Of a stretch of DNA of 64,000 bases, positions 17,901 to 26,858 are shown in pieces (the first letter of the stretch is position 1; each line of letters begins with the position of its first letter). The stretch comes from Colwellia sp. C1TZA3 (GTDB lineage: Bacteria; Pseudomonadota; Gammaproteobacteria; Enterobacterales; Alteromonadaceae). The stretch lies in contig NZ_VOLS01000004.1 in assembly GCF_007954265.1 (NCBI RefSeq), positions 45,326 to 109,325 on the forward strand, read 5' to 3'. The notes below the pieces were generated by a model. The model saw only the letters and a list, made by a program, of their open reading frames with translations. It did no database searches and was not told the DNA's origin. The position numbers and the translations under genes were made by a program.

Positions 17901-20900
17901 ACAGCAGATATACCACCAATATCGACGCCCATTTCCATGGTGGTTGAGCAATTTAATACGTTAACAGTGCCTTTTTTAAACATTGCTTCATAAGCTTGTA
18001 GACGCTCTGCTGATTGCTGTGCAGAATGTTCAGCTGTACGATAGTAGAAACCTCCTTCTACAGTCCTATCATTGATATCTGTCCATACATTCATACTTCT
18101 TAACTTTTCTACATCATCATTAAGTTTTAATTGCTCACGAACTTTAGTAACTCCCTCTTGATATTCTTCTTGGGAAACATCAAAATTCCACAATGATGGG
18201 TAGGCGACTTCCTCACATTGAAAGCTTCCTTTCGTAATATCTCGAGGCAAATAAGGAGTTAGTCCCTTAAAGGTAGTATCTAAAATTTTATTAGTGACAG
18301 GACACAAATACCCTTTATCGATAAAGGATAAGGTTAGGTTATTCCTAGTTAAGTAATACTGGTTTCCTTCAGACTTAAGTATTGGGTTTGCTTTGGAAGT
18401 AATTGCATTCCAAACACTAAACAGCCAGTCATTTATAATATCGACATCTGTTTGGTCATTAAGTTTTAATCCCCCTCCTAGAGCCAGAAGCTTCCCTAAT
18501 CTATTAGCCATATTTTTTTTAACTTGAGGCCAACGTTTAACCCTATTATCTCCACTTGAGATGCCTGTAGGATCAGGTTTCATTAACTTTTTAGGTGAAA
18601 ACCTAAAGCCAATCCACGCTCTCAAATTGTCTTCAAGTTGAATAAATGTGTTTTCTCTAACGTAGAAGTCAAGGCAGACTTTTATAAAATCACGCCAATC
18701 ATTTAGATTTAACCCTTTAGATTCCCATAATGGTGGCGTGGTGGTTACTTTATCAATCCCTTGATAACTAATTTTCACTATACCCTGAGTTTCTAGGCTA
18801 TTTTGTCTCTTAGGTCGTCTAGCAAACTCCCTAACTAATAGCATGTCTGCTAATGTATGTGCGCCCGAATTATCATTAAAAAGTTCAGGATTAGCATACT
18901 GATTGTATTGCAAAATAGAAGAGTGAACATCAGAATGCTGAGCAAGCTCAGTAACCATTTCAGTCCAAGTTAAAGCGACTGAGTTGAATATACTCCCACC
19001 GTCCTTTGCTGCCAATATTTCCTTAATTTTGTCATCAACCTTTGCTGCCTCATTTGGCATGATGGCCCTTAAAGTTTCTGCCGTGTCTCTAAGTTTTTGA
19101 AGTTCTGTTTCATCTATTTCCTCAACACTGAGAAAGGCTCCCTTTCTTAGTTGCTCATTCTTTAGTATTTCAAAAACTAACCCTCTTAATTTATTCCTCT
19201 CAGCTTCTTGTTGCATACGAACAGCCATACGAGCTGTACCTTGCCGACTATCGGTAAAAGTTATTAATTTTCGTCCTCTGCCAGGTAAACTTTCAGGACC
19301 TATATTAGTTTCCTTGTCAAACTCTGCATCAGGGCAGTACTCTAATAGAGTAGGTACGGCATTTGATACATAAAAAGGTGAACCTAAGATAGCTCTTCTA
19401 AATGGACTGTTTTTATTAAAACCTTTATAACTACACGCGCCGCACTCTGCTTTATTTGACTCATCGATTAAAAGGTTAACATCCTCATTAAAGCCGCCAA
19501 TACGCCCACTTTCCTTATTTATACCAACTTCATGATATTTTTCATCATTTTTTCTGCTGCTAGCTATAACGATACAGTGTTTTGAAGTTCTAACATCTAA
19601 CTCTTCTTCATCATCTGAGTCTTCGGTATTAAACTCTTGGTTTAGTGAAAATTCATCGTTTACTTCTAAATTTCTTTGAGTTAATACACCATTTTTATCA
19701 AGCCCTAATAAATGAGGCTCATTACAATCATTACAATGAGAAATCTCTAGGACAGGTGCACCACATTCACACTTATGTTTATGCTTTACGTAAACATTTC
19801 CAAATGGCCATTTATCTCTTAACGGTGTTTCTTTCTTTGCAGAACACTCTTTATCAATACAACTCCACAGGCCATTGATCATCGATTGAAAGAAGTGAGA
19901 TCTAACCTTTAAAAATGCTTCAGAATTCAAATCTGGCTTGGTTCCTGTAAGTAAATCAATCCACCTTAAGAGTTCATCCTGTGATAGCTTAATATCAGTT
20001 TTACTAAAAACTTGATTGGAAATTTGTTCAATCGTTAAAGGGGTGTTGCTTTCAGTTAAAATAGTCCTAATTGTTTTAGCTAAGTTAGATTTACACAATG
20101 ATTCAAACCTAGCTTTAGACACATCTAAATCAAAGTCTTTTGGTTTTTTTACTTCATTTGCAGGGATTTTACATAAGTCTTCTAAAGAAATATTTTCGTT
20201 TTCAAGTTCCGAAATCGTTGGCACTTTACGGTTACCGCCAATAACAACCACTTGCTTTAAATCCACCCCAGCAAGATCTGATAAATATTTCTGTAATTGC
20301 TCTTCCGCATTTTCATCAGCAATAGTTGCTGAAGTAGCAACAAACCTCACATTTTTAGCTTCAACACCAAAAGCTTGTAACACTCGTCTAAGTTGCATAG
20401 AAAGCTCTGCGGCTTGTGAACCAACATAGGTATGAGCTTCATCTAATATTATCCAACGAAGAGATTGTTCTTTCTTAGAGATTTCAACAATTGGCGCATC
20501 AATATTACGCACTAACATGTACTCAAGCATCGTGCCATTCGTTACAAGTATTGGTGCAGGCTCTCTCCTCATTAACTGCCTGGTTAGGATTTCATTTAGA
20601 GTTTTCTTTTGCTCACTACGCTTTAAGTTTTCTTTATCGACTGTATTTCCGTTATATAGACAAAACCGCATGCCATCGTCAAAACTTTGTGTCCAAGCAG
20701 ATAAACGCTCACGTTGAGAGTTTATCAAGGCATTTAACGGATATAGAAATATTGCTCTAACACCAACAAGTTTTTCCTGTTTTTGGGCTAGCTCTTGATA
20801 CAAGTCTTCAAGTACAGGTACCATAAAGCATTCTGTTTTACCCGAGCCAGTACCACTCGTAACAACAACTGATTTTTTACTTTTATCCAGTAATGTTTGC

Positions 20901-21220
20901 CAGCTTTCTAACTGATGTTTAAAAGGGTTAAAGTGAGCAGCAAAACGATATCTACCGTTTTCTTTACTGTCTAATGCATCAACAACACTTTTAGAAAGTA
21001 AACTTCCCTTTAAATCTTCTATTTTAGGCTCTGCTGGCTGCCAACCGAAAGTATGTTCAAATAACGGTGGAGCTAAGAATGATCCCTCTTTGCCGCACTC
21101 TGCTTCCATTTGGTTTCCTAGGTGTTCACGTAGCGCTGGATTTGTAATGCCTAAAACACTTAAAGTAGACTCTTTTGATCTTGATAATGTTTGCTGAACT
21201 AAGCTTGAAAAAAAACGCAT
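14939..21220 (-). CDS. druE: Druantia DruE-like giant helicase (DUF1998)
   Basis: This 2093-aa SF2 helicase has Walker A TSGTGSGKTECF (about residues 121-132), a DEAH box in WIILDEAHTYVGS, and motifs IV-VI including NCSTTMEMGVDIGG and QRSGRAGR (about 1100-1150). Several zinc-binding clusters are visible (CIDKECSAKK; CECGAPVLEISHCNDCNEPH; CDNCGDSG...CHSCDE). A DUF1998/MZB-type Cys cluster, CDDVCSSCLLDSS, lies at about 1690-1702. Size, domain order and the druH neighbour match DruE of Druantia, the protein shared by all Druantia types. The C-terminal 350 residues are variable and unassigned. The start ATG is preceded by AAAGGA. druH ends 12 bases upstream. DruE presumably translocates on invading DNA; its mechanism is still incompletely described. 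Confidence 0.85.
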   Translation of the reverse strand: MRFFSSLVQQTLSRSKESTLSVLGITNPALREHLGNQMEAECGKEGSFLAPPLFEHTFGWQPAEPKIEDLKGSLLSKSVVDALDSKENGRYRFAAHFNPFKHQLESWQTLLDKSKKSVVVTSGTGSGKTECFMVPVLEDLYQELAQKQEKLVGVRAIFLYPLNALINSQRERLSAWTQSFDDGMRFCLYNGNTVDKENLKRSEQKKTLNEILTRQLMRREPAPILVTNGTMLEYMLVRNIDAPIVEISKKEQSLRWIILDEAHTYVGSQAAELSMQLRRVLQAFGVEAKNVRFVATSATIADENAEEQLQKYLSDLAGVDLKQVVVIGGNRKVPTISELENENISLEDLCKIPANEVKKPKDFDLDVSKARFESLCKSNLAKTIRTILTESNTPLTIEQISNQVFSKTDIKLSQDELLRWIDLLTGTKPDLNSEAFLKVRSHFFQSMINGLWSCIDKECSAKKETPLRDKWPFGNVYVKHKHKCECGAPVLEISHCNDCNEPHLLGLDKNGVLTQRNLEVNDEFSLNQEFNTEDSDDEEELDVRTSKHCIVIASSRKNDEKYHEVGINKESGRIGGFNEDVNLLIDESNKAECGACSYKGFNKNSPFRRAILGSPFYVSNAVPTLLEYCPDAEFDKETNIGPESLPGRGRKLITFTDSRQGTARMAVRMQQEAERNKLRGLVFEILKNEQLRKGAFLSVEEIDETELQKLRDTAETLRAIMPNEAAKVDDKIKEILAAKDGGSIFNSVALTWTEMVTELAQHSDVHSSILQYNQYANPELFNDNSGAHTLADMLLVREFARRPKRQNSLETQGIVKISYQGIDKVTTTPPLWESKGLNLNDWRDFIKVCLDFYVRENTFIQLEDNLRAWIGFRFSPKKLMKPDPTGISSGDNRVKRWPQVKKNMANRLGKLLALGGGLKLNDQTDVDIINDWLFSVWNAITSKANPILKSEGNQYYLTRNNLTLSFIDKGYLCPVTNKILDTTFKGLTPYLPRDITKGSFQCEEVAYPSLWNFDVSQEEYQEGVTKVREQLKLNDDVEKLRSMNVWTDINDRTVEGGFYYRTAEHSAQQSAERLQAYEAMFKKGTVNVLNCSTTMEMGVDIGGISAVVMNNVPPHPANYLQRSGRAGRSKESRAISYTLCKNNPHDTQVFNNPAWPFVTKIPAPQISLNSERLVQRHVNSFLLSVYLKEEIGTTQKEKTSLNLQWFFEDDSQSTCERFKGWLGQQSPEQKQNVMSLVRGTALDAMQVESIIENTNNAISKLENDWLYTFKRLIAQLGKAETDSPFEFRIRQELARHRKEYLLKELAAKTFLPGYGFPTDVVSLNNFNLTDYKREKDKEANDKFGREDNISQLRGMPTRNLSVAIREYAPGAELVIDGRVFKSSGISLNWQKIGVANAKEEQKFDTAWRCDNCGDSGLSVGVLGSDELKCHSCDELIKPQFQLKVLEPTGFVTDFFDEPSNDISTQKYIPVQPAWVSVAGDSHPLPNPETGFMCYGNNGTIFHHSSGEHGHGYAVCLTCGRADSMISDDEFPKDLTPNEPHRPVVSMPGTKGSEKYKEQCEGSSFIQSGIHLGCSSFTDVFEITLRDPETNTYIPDSPEGRTVATTLAVALRNALSEQLGVSTGEMGYTIRPSKITGSGNSAMVIQLYDIVSGGAGFSTSAPHYISTLLKSAYDTLNCIEKCDDVCSSCLLDSSTRHDSQFLNRNVAKEWLGLSFKNDISLPEQYQYMEGAQYCHASVKEVIAQQINKGAKSVTLWLGSDSNEWDLNSRRVRTLVHQYISVQEIDLTFVLPSIELDDETKNELLRYKSWGVALVKCDEQCSNDGVFVAQIISDKEITSIAASSTELIAVNHNWLLSTSEIVVVKSDKFEKVKLLIFDTRDWEKVEASLVSELELSTELNGRITDFGKRFWESAKDSNEALAYAMTTSKVMRVHYSDRYLQSPWYLIIIGEILNSLPTHSNSTIQLDTVFNESARNSGYINNDWQHIDDMEKLYSLWFKLGLTVDLTLNLHSNRFEIPHRRLMVIEFENGDFFKVKSDQGVGYWSLQTPERGHYLKFLDFNLPVEEQCAKIFEVREKCLVRNSADWPTDFVISKV

Positions 21221-21232
21221 TGGTAAGTCCTT

Positions 21233-24200
21233 TTAATACTTATTTAATAAAAATAAGTTTAAGAAATATGAATACACTGGATTGAACCAGTTATGGTCAA
21301 AGTCTCGAATTAGCTTTATATTAAATAAAGTTTCATGGTCAAATACAAACAACTCAGAAATACGGGTATCCTCAGCAGCTATAGAGGCACAAACTATTGG
21401 GAGAATTGCTACTGGAAATTGAAAACTATTAGGGATGTTTATATATTTTTTTACTTCGGGCCTTTTATTTAACCACTTCAAAAGCCTTCCTTCGAATCGC
21501 TGTGGCCAACTAGCGTCACTGTTATCTCTGATTAAATCTTGTATCCACCCGCTAATTACATGTTCCATTACTGGAGTAGGCATTAAAGCGGGCATTCTTT
21601 CTGTCTTGATGAAATCAATAACTTCTTGTGGGTAGTTTGGCAATGCTTGATGCAACTTATCAAATAGCCCATTGATAATAGTTGAACACATCTCCTCAGG
21701 TACATCTGCCGCCAACAAGTAATCCGCAAAGGTTTTTTTAGCCTCAATCCATACGTTAGGAGAGATCATTTCCCAAATAATAGTGAACTCACGATCAATA
21801 CGTTGAACTAACCTTTCATCCATTTCCATTTTCAATAATAAAAGTGCTAATGCCTTATGATTTTTAACTAAATCACTCCAAGCATTAAATGTTGGTAGAG
21901 GTAAATAACTAAATTTCTCCCACAATTTTACAAAGTAATTCCAATTATTATTGTGTGGTTTACTTTCAATTTCTTTAATAAAAGTAGAAATAGTGTCGCG
22001 GTTATCAAACGAGAAGTGTTTTATAGCCGCTTTGATATCTTTTATTTCTGATAGTTCTTCTTTTTCATAGCTACTATAAAATCCAGCTCGAAAAGTTGCA
22101 TTCGAGTCGGGTTGAGGAACTATCAACCATGGTCCTTCTTTGTCCATCAAACTTGGGATCTCAAACATCCCAACATTCATACCTTCAACAAGTTTAGGTT
22201 CAAGAAGTAACGGGGATCTTTCTGGTTCACTTATCAACATCGCCATTGGCCTAAAGCTATCATCAAACATATACTTTAATGATGCACCCCCCTTTAAACC
22301 AACCGTATGCATTTGATAGTCAACAACAACTGCGTGGGAGTGTCTTCTAATGTTAAAGGTTTTAATATTTCTTTGTTTACCTTTTATCGTCAGGCGAACA
22401 GTAGCGTCTAGTGCCCCCAAAGACATTAACTCATTAATTCTATCTTTATAACTGTATAAATTAATTTCGACAGGCTTATCATCAACCCTAACATTCCAAT
22501 TATAATTCGGCGTTGAGCGCCCTTGAGGCATAAGTGCTAATTCAATGCTAAATGATTCAGACGAAATACTTGAACTATATAAATACAACCGGGAGCCAAT
22601 TAAATCATCAACAGAAACATCCATTGCTAAGGACTCATTATCCTTATTAAATGCGTAAATTCCTGCCGCAGGAAATAGTAAATCAATTTGAATAGGGTCA
22701 CTCATTAGATTTGCCAACACTGTCAAAGAAACATTAACAGGCGGTAAGTCTCTCGCTGACAGTAAAAACTCCATTCCATTAGCAAGTTTAGTGGTTAAAA
22801 CCCTAACCCCATTCCCCTCTAATGAATAAATTGAATTTTCTGATGAAGTGACTATTACCTTTCCTTCACCGACTGTACTGCCAGGCTTAAACGCTATATC
22901 AAAATCATTAGGTAAAATACCTACACTACGTTTTAATAGAATATCATTATCTTTGTTTTTAACAGTGAATGTATGCCTTCCGTACTTTTGGCTATTTGTT
23001 AAAGACTGAATGTTTTTATTATTTATAAAGCTAGAAAAGTCATATTTTGAAACAGGTAAGTCTGAGTTAATATTAAATTTAGGGACGCCCTTATAAACAA
23101 GCGATGGTTTAGTACCCCACATGATTTCATCACCACGTAATGAAATCATGCCACTGGTATCTACGGATTTATTAGTACTAACTCTGTAGATATGTTCACC
23201 TGAAATACAACGTAAATCACCATTAGCCTTATACCAATGATACCCTTGGAAGGTATTTTCTAGTTCGCAACTACCTAATATAATCTCAACTTCAAAGTCG
23301 CTTGGTAGTAGTAAATAGATTACTTCTTTTTTAGTTGAAAAACTTGCTTGGCCAATTAATTGGAATGTGCCATTTTTTTCACTGAAACCTAAAGGAACTT
23401 CACCAAGTTGAATTGCCGAGTTCTCAATATCTTTGCCTTCTAGGTACTTACCAGCATCAGAAGCGACAATGCTAAGGCATTTATCCAAGTTAGTACGCTT
23501 GAGTTTTATGCCTTTTTGTTTGGGTCTAACTTTAGTAGCATTATTTTCAAACTGAGCATAACTCCCACCTAAGTAGGCAGCTGACTTATCACCTTCATAA
23601 ATATCTATATCTATTCGAGCACTATTAACATCCGACTTTTTAAAATCAAACTGAAGTGTGTTTGGCAATGTAACTTCAGACCTAAATATCAAGTTAGGAA
23701 GAGATAGATAATGATGACAGGACAGCAAGGCTTTGTGCTTTTTAATACTTCCAGAAGCTTTCGTCGCATTAGATAACCAATTATCAAGTAATTCACTGCC
23801 CGTATTATTATCTAGAGGTATAGGGAAGTGAGTTCGCCACTCTGGAGAAACTTTATCTAAATAGCTTGAAGGTTTATCATATTCAATACTATCCAAGTTA
23901 TGCATCTTAACTAACTGCATAAGTTGGTTAATAATTTCGGCTATAAGCTCTATAGATTCTTCTTGTTGAAATGCAGATGGCAAATAGTCAACGTTTCGGC
24001 GGATAACGTCTTGTAGTGATATTCTAAATAACTCGACTTGATAAAAGTCTCTTAGTGTACGCCTCATTAAATAGCCAAAATTATTATCGGGCTTACTTAT
24101 TAGCTGAAATGGAAGACCTCCCTCTGAAAAGACAGAGCCTAAAAAATTTCTTTTTGCTGTATAACGAAGAATTGGGCGCTTCCAATAACCTTCTAATCCT

Positions 24201-24517
24201 AGTTTAACAATCGTTTCACGTTCACTTGCAATCTTTTCAAACCCAAGTTCATCCCAAATCCCCTGCCAAGCCCAACCATCTTCAGCCTGGTATAACCTGC
24301 GATACCATTCAGAGCAAAAAATAACAAAACAAGCACACCACTCTTTATGTTTAATACTTAAATTAATTTTTGGTTCATATTCAACAACTATATCTTTTAG
24401 AACATTATATTCTTCTAATGTCATCTGGTACGAAAACAACGAATTTCCAGATGCAGAATTTAATCCTCTTTCATTTATAAATTGAGTTAACCATTGAGAC
24501 GGGGTTGTAAAGTTCAT
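21233..24517 (-). CDS. druH: Druantia type III DruH-like protein
   Basis: This protein of about 1094 aa resembles the STY4851/ECs_5259 family that pairs with a giant DUF1998 helicase; in Druantia type III this partner is DruH. I prefer the ATG at 24517 (MNFTTPSQWLTQFINERG). It overlaps the stop of a 48-codon upstream ORF by ATGA and has GGAAG about ten bases upstream. The longer frame from 24541 adds eight residues. No catalytic motif is visible. The N-terminal part is helical, the middle is beta-rich (about 280-750), and the last 300 residues are helical. The gene sits 12 bases before druE. Its function is unknown beyond being required in type III. Confidence 0.8.
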   Translation of the reverse strand: MNFTTPSQWLTQFINERGLNSASGNSLFSYQMTLEEYNVLKDIVVEYEPKINLSIKHKEWCACFVIFCSEWYRRLYQAEDGWAWQGIWDELGFEKIASERETIVKLGLEGYWKRPILRYTAKRNFLGSVFSEGGLPFQLISKPDNNFGYLMRRTLRDFYQVELFRISLQDVIRRNVDYLPSAFQQEESIELIAEIINQLMQLVKMHNLDSIEYDKPSSYLDKVSPEWRTHFPIPLDNNTGSELLDNWLSNATKASGSIKKHKALLSCHHYLSLPNLIFRSEVTLPNTLQFDFKKSDVNSARIDIDIYEGDKSAAYLGGSYAQFENNATKVRPKQKGIKLKRTNLDKCLSIVASDAGKYLEGKDIENSAIQLGEVPLGFSEKNGTFQLIGQASFSTKKEVIYLLLPSDFEVEIILGSCELENTFQGYHWYKANGDLRCISGEHIYRVSTNKSVDTSGMISLRGDEIMWGTKPSLVYKGVPKFNINSDLPVSKYDFSSFINNKNIQSLTNSQKYGRHTFTVKNKDNDILLKRSVGILPNDFDIAFKPGSTVGEGKVIVTSSENSIYSLEGNGVRVLTTKLANGMEFLLSARDLPPVNVSLTVLANLMSDPIQIDLLFPAAGIYAFNKDNESLAMDVSVDDLIGSRLYLYSSSISSESFSIELALMPQGRSTPNYNWNVRVDDKPVEINLYSYKDRINELMSLGALDATVRLTIKGKQRNIKTFNIRRHSHAVVVDYQMHTVGLKGGASLKYMFDDSFRPMAMLISEPERSPLLLEPKLVEGMNVGMFEIPSLMDKEGPWLIVPQPDSNATFRAGFYSSYEKEELSEIKDIKAAIKHFSFDNRDTISTFIKEIESKPHNNNWNYFVKLWEKFSYLPLPTFNAWSDLVKNHKALALLLLKMEMDERLVQRIDREFTIIWEMISPNVWIEAKKTFADYLLAADVPEEMCSTIINGLFDKLHQALPNYPQEVIDFIKTERMPALMPTPVMEHVISGWIQDLIRDNSDASWPQRFEGRLLKWLNKRPEVKKYINIPNSFQFPVAILPIVCASIAAEDTRISELFVFDHETLFNIKLIRDFDHNWFNPVYSYFLNLFLLNKY

Positions 24518-24660
24518 AAACACATACTTCCTTTTATGCATTTATTAAATGCAGATAATTTAAATTCGAATAAATCCTCATTCGAATGTAACCTTGAAAA
24601 ATATTTGGTTATTTGTCCTGTGTCATACTCTACATGAATTAATAATAAATTAGAAATCAT
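24514..24660 (-). CDS. Small ORF (48 aa) coupled to druH
   Basis: ATG at 24660 is preceded by AAAAGG eight bases upstream. The product starts MISNLLLIHVEYDTGQITKY and is hydrophilic after residue 8. Its TGA overlaps the preferred druH ATG (ATGA), the usual sign of translational coupling. It may be a leader peptide controlling druH or a very small system component. I know no family. Confidence 0.45.
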   Translation of the reverse strand: MISNLLLIHVEYDTGQITKYFSRLHSNEDLFEFKLSAFNKCIKGSMCL

Positions 24661-24671
24661 AGTGTTACCTT

Positions 24672-24812
24672 TTAAGAATAATATTGTTCAAGCTCCTTAA
24701 TATCGGTATTAGAAGCAGTCGATTGACTATTTCTGATATATATAATTACAGCAATAATCGATAACAAAGCAATTGATGCAAATATAATTGTTTGAATAAT
24801 TAAGTCATTCAT
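24672..24812 (-). CDS. Small single-span membrane protein (46 aa)
   Basis: ATG at 24812 is preceded by TTGGAG. The product is a single membrane helix (residues 4-26, LIIQTIIFASIALLSIIAVI) with a short polar tail ending LEQYYS. It lies in the tight gene train between the kinase gene and druH, 11 bases before the 48-aa ORF. The Shine-Dalgarno bases sit inside a hairpin (24818-24852), so translation may be gated. It resembles other tiny membrane proteins of defence operons in style, but I recognise no family. Confidence 0.5.
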   Translation of the reverse strand: MNDLIIQTIIFASIALLSIIAVIIYIRNSQSTASNTDIKELEQYYS

Positions 24813-24817
24813 TTTTT

Positions 24818-24852
24818 AGCACTCCAAAGTTAGTATCACTTTAAGTAGTGCT
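24818..24852 (-). promoter_or_regulatory. Hairpin over the ribosome-binding site of the 46-aa ORF
   Basis: An interrupted stem pairs agcact with agtgct (outer) and aaagt with acttt (inner). On the minus strand the GGAG Shine-Dalgarno of the 46-aa ORF lies within it, just after the inner stem. There is no U-run, so it is not a normal terminator. It could limit translation of the tiny ORFs and of druH, or be an RNA processing site. Confidence 0.4.
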
Positions 24853-24856
24853 AAAC

Positions 24857-25003
24857 TCATGCCAAAAACAAATAACCAATAAATTCAACAACTAGAGCAA
24901 TAAAAATCCAATCAACAAGTAACATATATAACGGATAGGTAATAATTATTACACCTATAAGCTTATTACTACCCCCTTTATTGTTGCTCAGCCCAACGTA
25001 CAC
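24857..25003 (-). CDS. Possible small two-span membrane protein (48 aa)
   Basis: A frame starting at GTG 25003, four bases after the kinase stop, encodes a polar start (YVGLSNNKGGSNK). Two hydrophobic stretches follow (about residues 15-29 and 31-47, with YPLYMLLVDWIFIALVVEF). Glycine and tyrosine placement looks like a real small membrane protein, but the GTG start lacks a clear ribosome-binding site. A shorter version could start at the internal ATG. It is reported as possible only. Confidence 0.35.
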   Translation of the reverse strand: MYVGLSNNKGGSNKLIGVIIITYPLYMLLVDWIFIALVVEFIGYLFLA

Positions 25004-25006
25004 AAA

Positions 25007-25570
25007 CTAAAGAGAGTTGACTTTAATAGCTGTATCTCCTTGAATATTAATAAATACTAGATCAGTAAATCCTTCATCGTCTCCGACTGATTCATAACTT
25101 AAAAACATATTTTTAATCGCTATTTCATCAACATACTTTCTCTGTTGCTTAAAACGCAGTTGGTTACGCTTGAGAATTAGAGACTCACTCCCCTGGAAGT
25201 CAAAAACAACTGCTTTAAAGGTAGCGAGTGGATAAAAGTTAAATATTCTCTTTCTAGATCTTTTAGTTAAATTTGTTAGATCCCAAACAACATGTTTGAA
25301 GTTTTTACTTTCTTTAATTAATTGTTCGAATATTTTGTTGTGAGTTATTTTAATGTTGCTATTTGACGGGTACTTAAAAAATTCGTGGTAATAAATTCCA
25401 GCTCTTTTCGTCAGTATGTCAACAATATCATCTGACGAAATAACAAAGTCATAGTCAAAAGTATTTAAATAGGACGTTTTTCCAACACATGGAGGGCCAA
25501 TTAACACAGTGACTTTAGAAGTACTATCTTTCAAGGCAAGAGCCTTTTGGCCATTTAAACCGTTTTTCAT
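25007..25570 (-). CDS. P-loop kinase, T4-polynucleotide-kinase-like (AAA_33)
   Basis: This 187-aa protein has Walker A GPPCVGKT (residues 25-32) followed by VISSDDIVD (about 43-51). This resembles the S/T-x-D-D motif of T4 Pnk-type 5'-OH nucleic acid kinases and zeta-toxin-like kinases. It also has HVVWDLTNLTKRSRK (the D-x-T/N-N-x-x-x-x-x-R element) and an Arg-rich lid (LKRNQLRFKQQRK). The substrate may be RNA or DNA ends, but could be a small molecule. The start ATG lies 47 bases inside the end of mcrC; a TTG at codon 14 is an alternative start that still keeps the P-loop. A nucleic-acid-end kinase next to McrBC and under a CARF-type regulator suggests repair or modification of broken ends. 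This is inference. Confidence 0.7.
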   Translation of the reverse strand: MKNGLNGQKALALKDSTSKVTVLIGPPCVGKTSYLNTFDYDFVISSDDIVDILTKRAGIYYHEFFKYPSNSNIKITHNKIFEQLIKESKNFKHVVWDLTNLTKRSRKRIFNFYPLATFKAVVFDFQGSESLILKRNQLRFKQQRKYVDEIAIKNMFLSYESVGDDEGFTDLVFINIQGDTAIKVNSL

Positions 25571-26858
25571 CGTCTATGATTGCAGAGATATCAAATGGAA
25601 CTACCCATAAACGTAATGGTTTATCGTCATCAAAATCAAAGCTCTGCTCAATAGGCTCTTGAAAGTCATCATGACTTGGGTAAATCAAAAATAGCTCACC
25701 TTTACCTCTTAAATATTTATGACCGTAGGCAAACATTTGGTAAAAGTCTGACTGAGATAAACCATATTTATTTTTCTTATCACTGCTATTTACTAGCTTC
25801 CATTTAGTATCGAGTACACAGGCGTTCACGCCTTTATCTTTACTATATGAGTTTTGTAGTAATAAGTCTGGCTTTAACATAAACCGTTTGTCGCCGTCAT
25901 GGGTAACTAAGTATTCAGAACTGGCTTGTGTTTTCAAGCTAAAACCATCTGAAAGTTGCTTACCTAAAACACTAGCAACATAACTTTCAAATACAGCTTC
26001 CATGGGGAACAACAAGGAAAAAGCATTGCTTTTTCCTTGCATAGTTAGTGGTGAAAAACCTTCCAGAATTAATCTTGTCCATGCTAATGGTGTTTGGTAA
26101 TAATTCATGCCTCTATCTAGCTTAATACCGCCAAAGTCATTCTTGATATTCGTGCTCTCTGGTATGTCAGCAAAAGCAAATAATAACTCTTGAACCAACT
26201 TTTGGTTGTTCACACTGCGGCTATAGCCGCTTACTTTTTTGAGTGCGGAATGGATTAACCGGTTTACTGGCCTATCTTGCAAATACTCATCATATTCTAC
26301 ATAAAATTTATGTTTGTTAATAAAATTATGCTGAACCTGTTTACCTACTAAGAGCTTACCTTTTAGAAAGGCTAAATTATCTTCACGGCGTACATAATCA
26401 TTACGTAAACCCCGTTTAATTAATTCATTCACTGAAGATAAAAACTGGCTGATAAATACCTCTAACAAAGGCATTTTATTTTTAGCCAAATTAGCATTGT
26501 TAGTTTTTAAGTGACGAAAGCTCTTTAACGTTTTAAGCATGTTTAATAAAGAATCTTGAGCGTGTTTTGCTCGATCCTCATTTACATCTTTTTTAGCAAC
26601 TTTAGGTAATACCTCTATTTGTGTACCATCAGGGGTAAATAATACGCCTGCATAGTTTTGTACTTGTAACACTTCACAATTATTGATGAAACGTGGACGC
26701 AAGAAACGGCTTTCAGACTCGTCACATAAACATAACTTTTTTAAATACTGAAAGGCCGATTCAGAAATGATTTCAATGTTTTCAGAAGCTTTGGCTTTAT
26801 CACCAAAGCCTAAAAAACCAAACTCAAAAACAGTGGTTTGACTTTTAACAACAGGCAT
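25524..26858 (-). CDS. mcrC: McrC-type restriction endonuclease subunit
   Basis: This 444-aa protein has the McrC layout: a beta-rich N-terminal part (VLQVQNYAGVLFTPDGTQIE, about residues 64-83) for contacting the McrB ring, and a C-terminal PD-(D/E)XK nuclease. The catalytic residues fall in MLKPDLLL (about 323-330) and CVLDTKWKLV (about 344-353). McrC supplies the nuclease and stimulates McrB GTP hydrolysis, together cutting modified DNA. The start overlaps the mcrB stop by one base (TAATG). The kinase gene overlaps its 3' end. Confidence 0.88.
   Translation of the reverse strand: MPVVKSQTTVFEFGFLGFGDKAKASENIEIISESAFQYLKKLCLCDESESRFLRPRFINNCEVLQVQNYAGVLFTPDGTQIEVLPKVAKKDVNEDRAKHAQDSLLNMLKTLKSFRHLKTNNANLAKNKMPLLEVFISQFLSSVNELIKRGLRNDYVRREDNLAFLKGKLLVGKQVQHNFINKHKFYVEYDEYLQDRPVNRLIHSALKKVSGYSRSVNNQKLVQELLFAFADIPESTNIKNDFGGIKLDRGMNYYQTPLAWTRLILEGFSPLTMQGKSNAFSLLFPMEAVFESYVASVLGKQLSDGFSLKTQASSEYLVTHDGDKRFMLKPDLLLQNSYSKDKGVNACVLDTKWKLVNSSDKKNKYGLSQSDFYQMFAYGHKYLRGKGELFLIYPSHDDFQEPIEQSFDFDDDKPLRLWVVPFDISAIIDDEKRFKWPKGSCLER

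Noticed and set aside
14939..24517. DISARM (DrmA/DrmB) or Dpd helicase-DUF1998 genes
   Set aside because: Helicase and DUF1998 are in one 2093-aa chain next to a DruH-like protein, with no DrmB, methylase or TGT homologue. Druantia III fits better.
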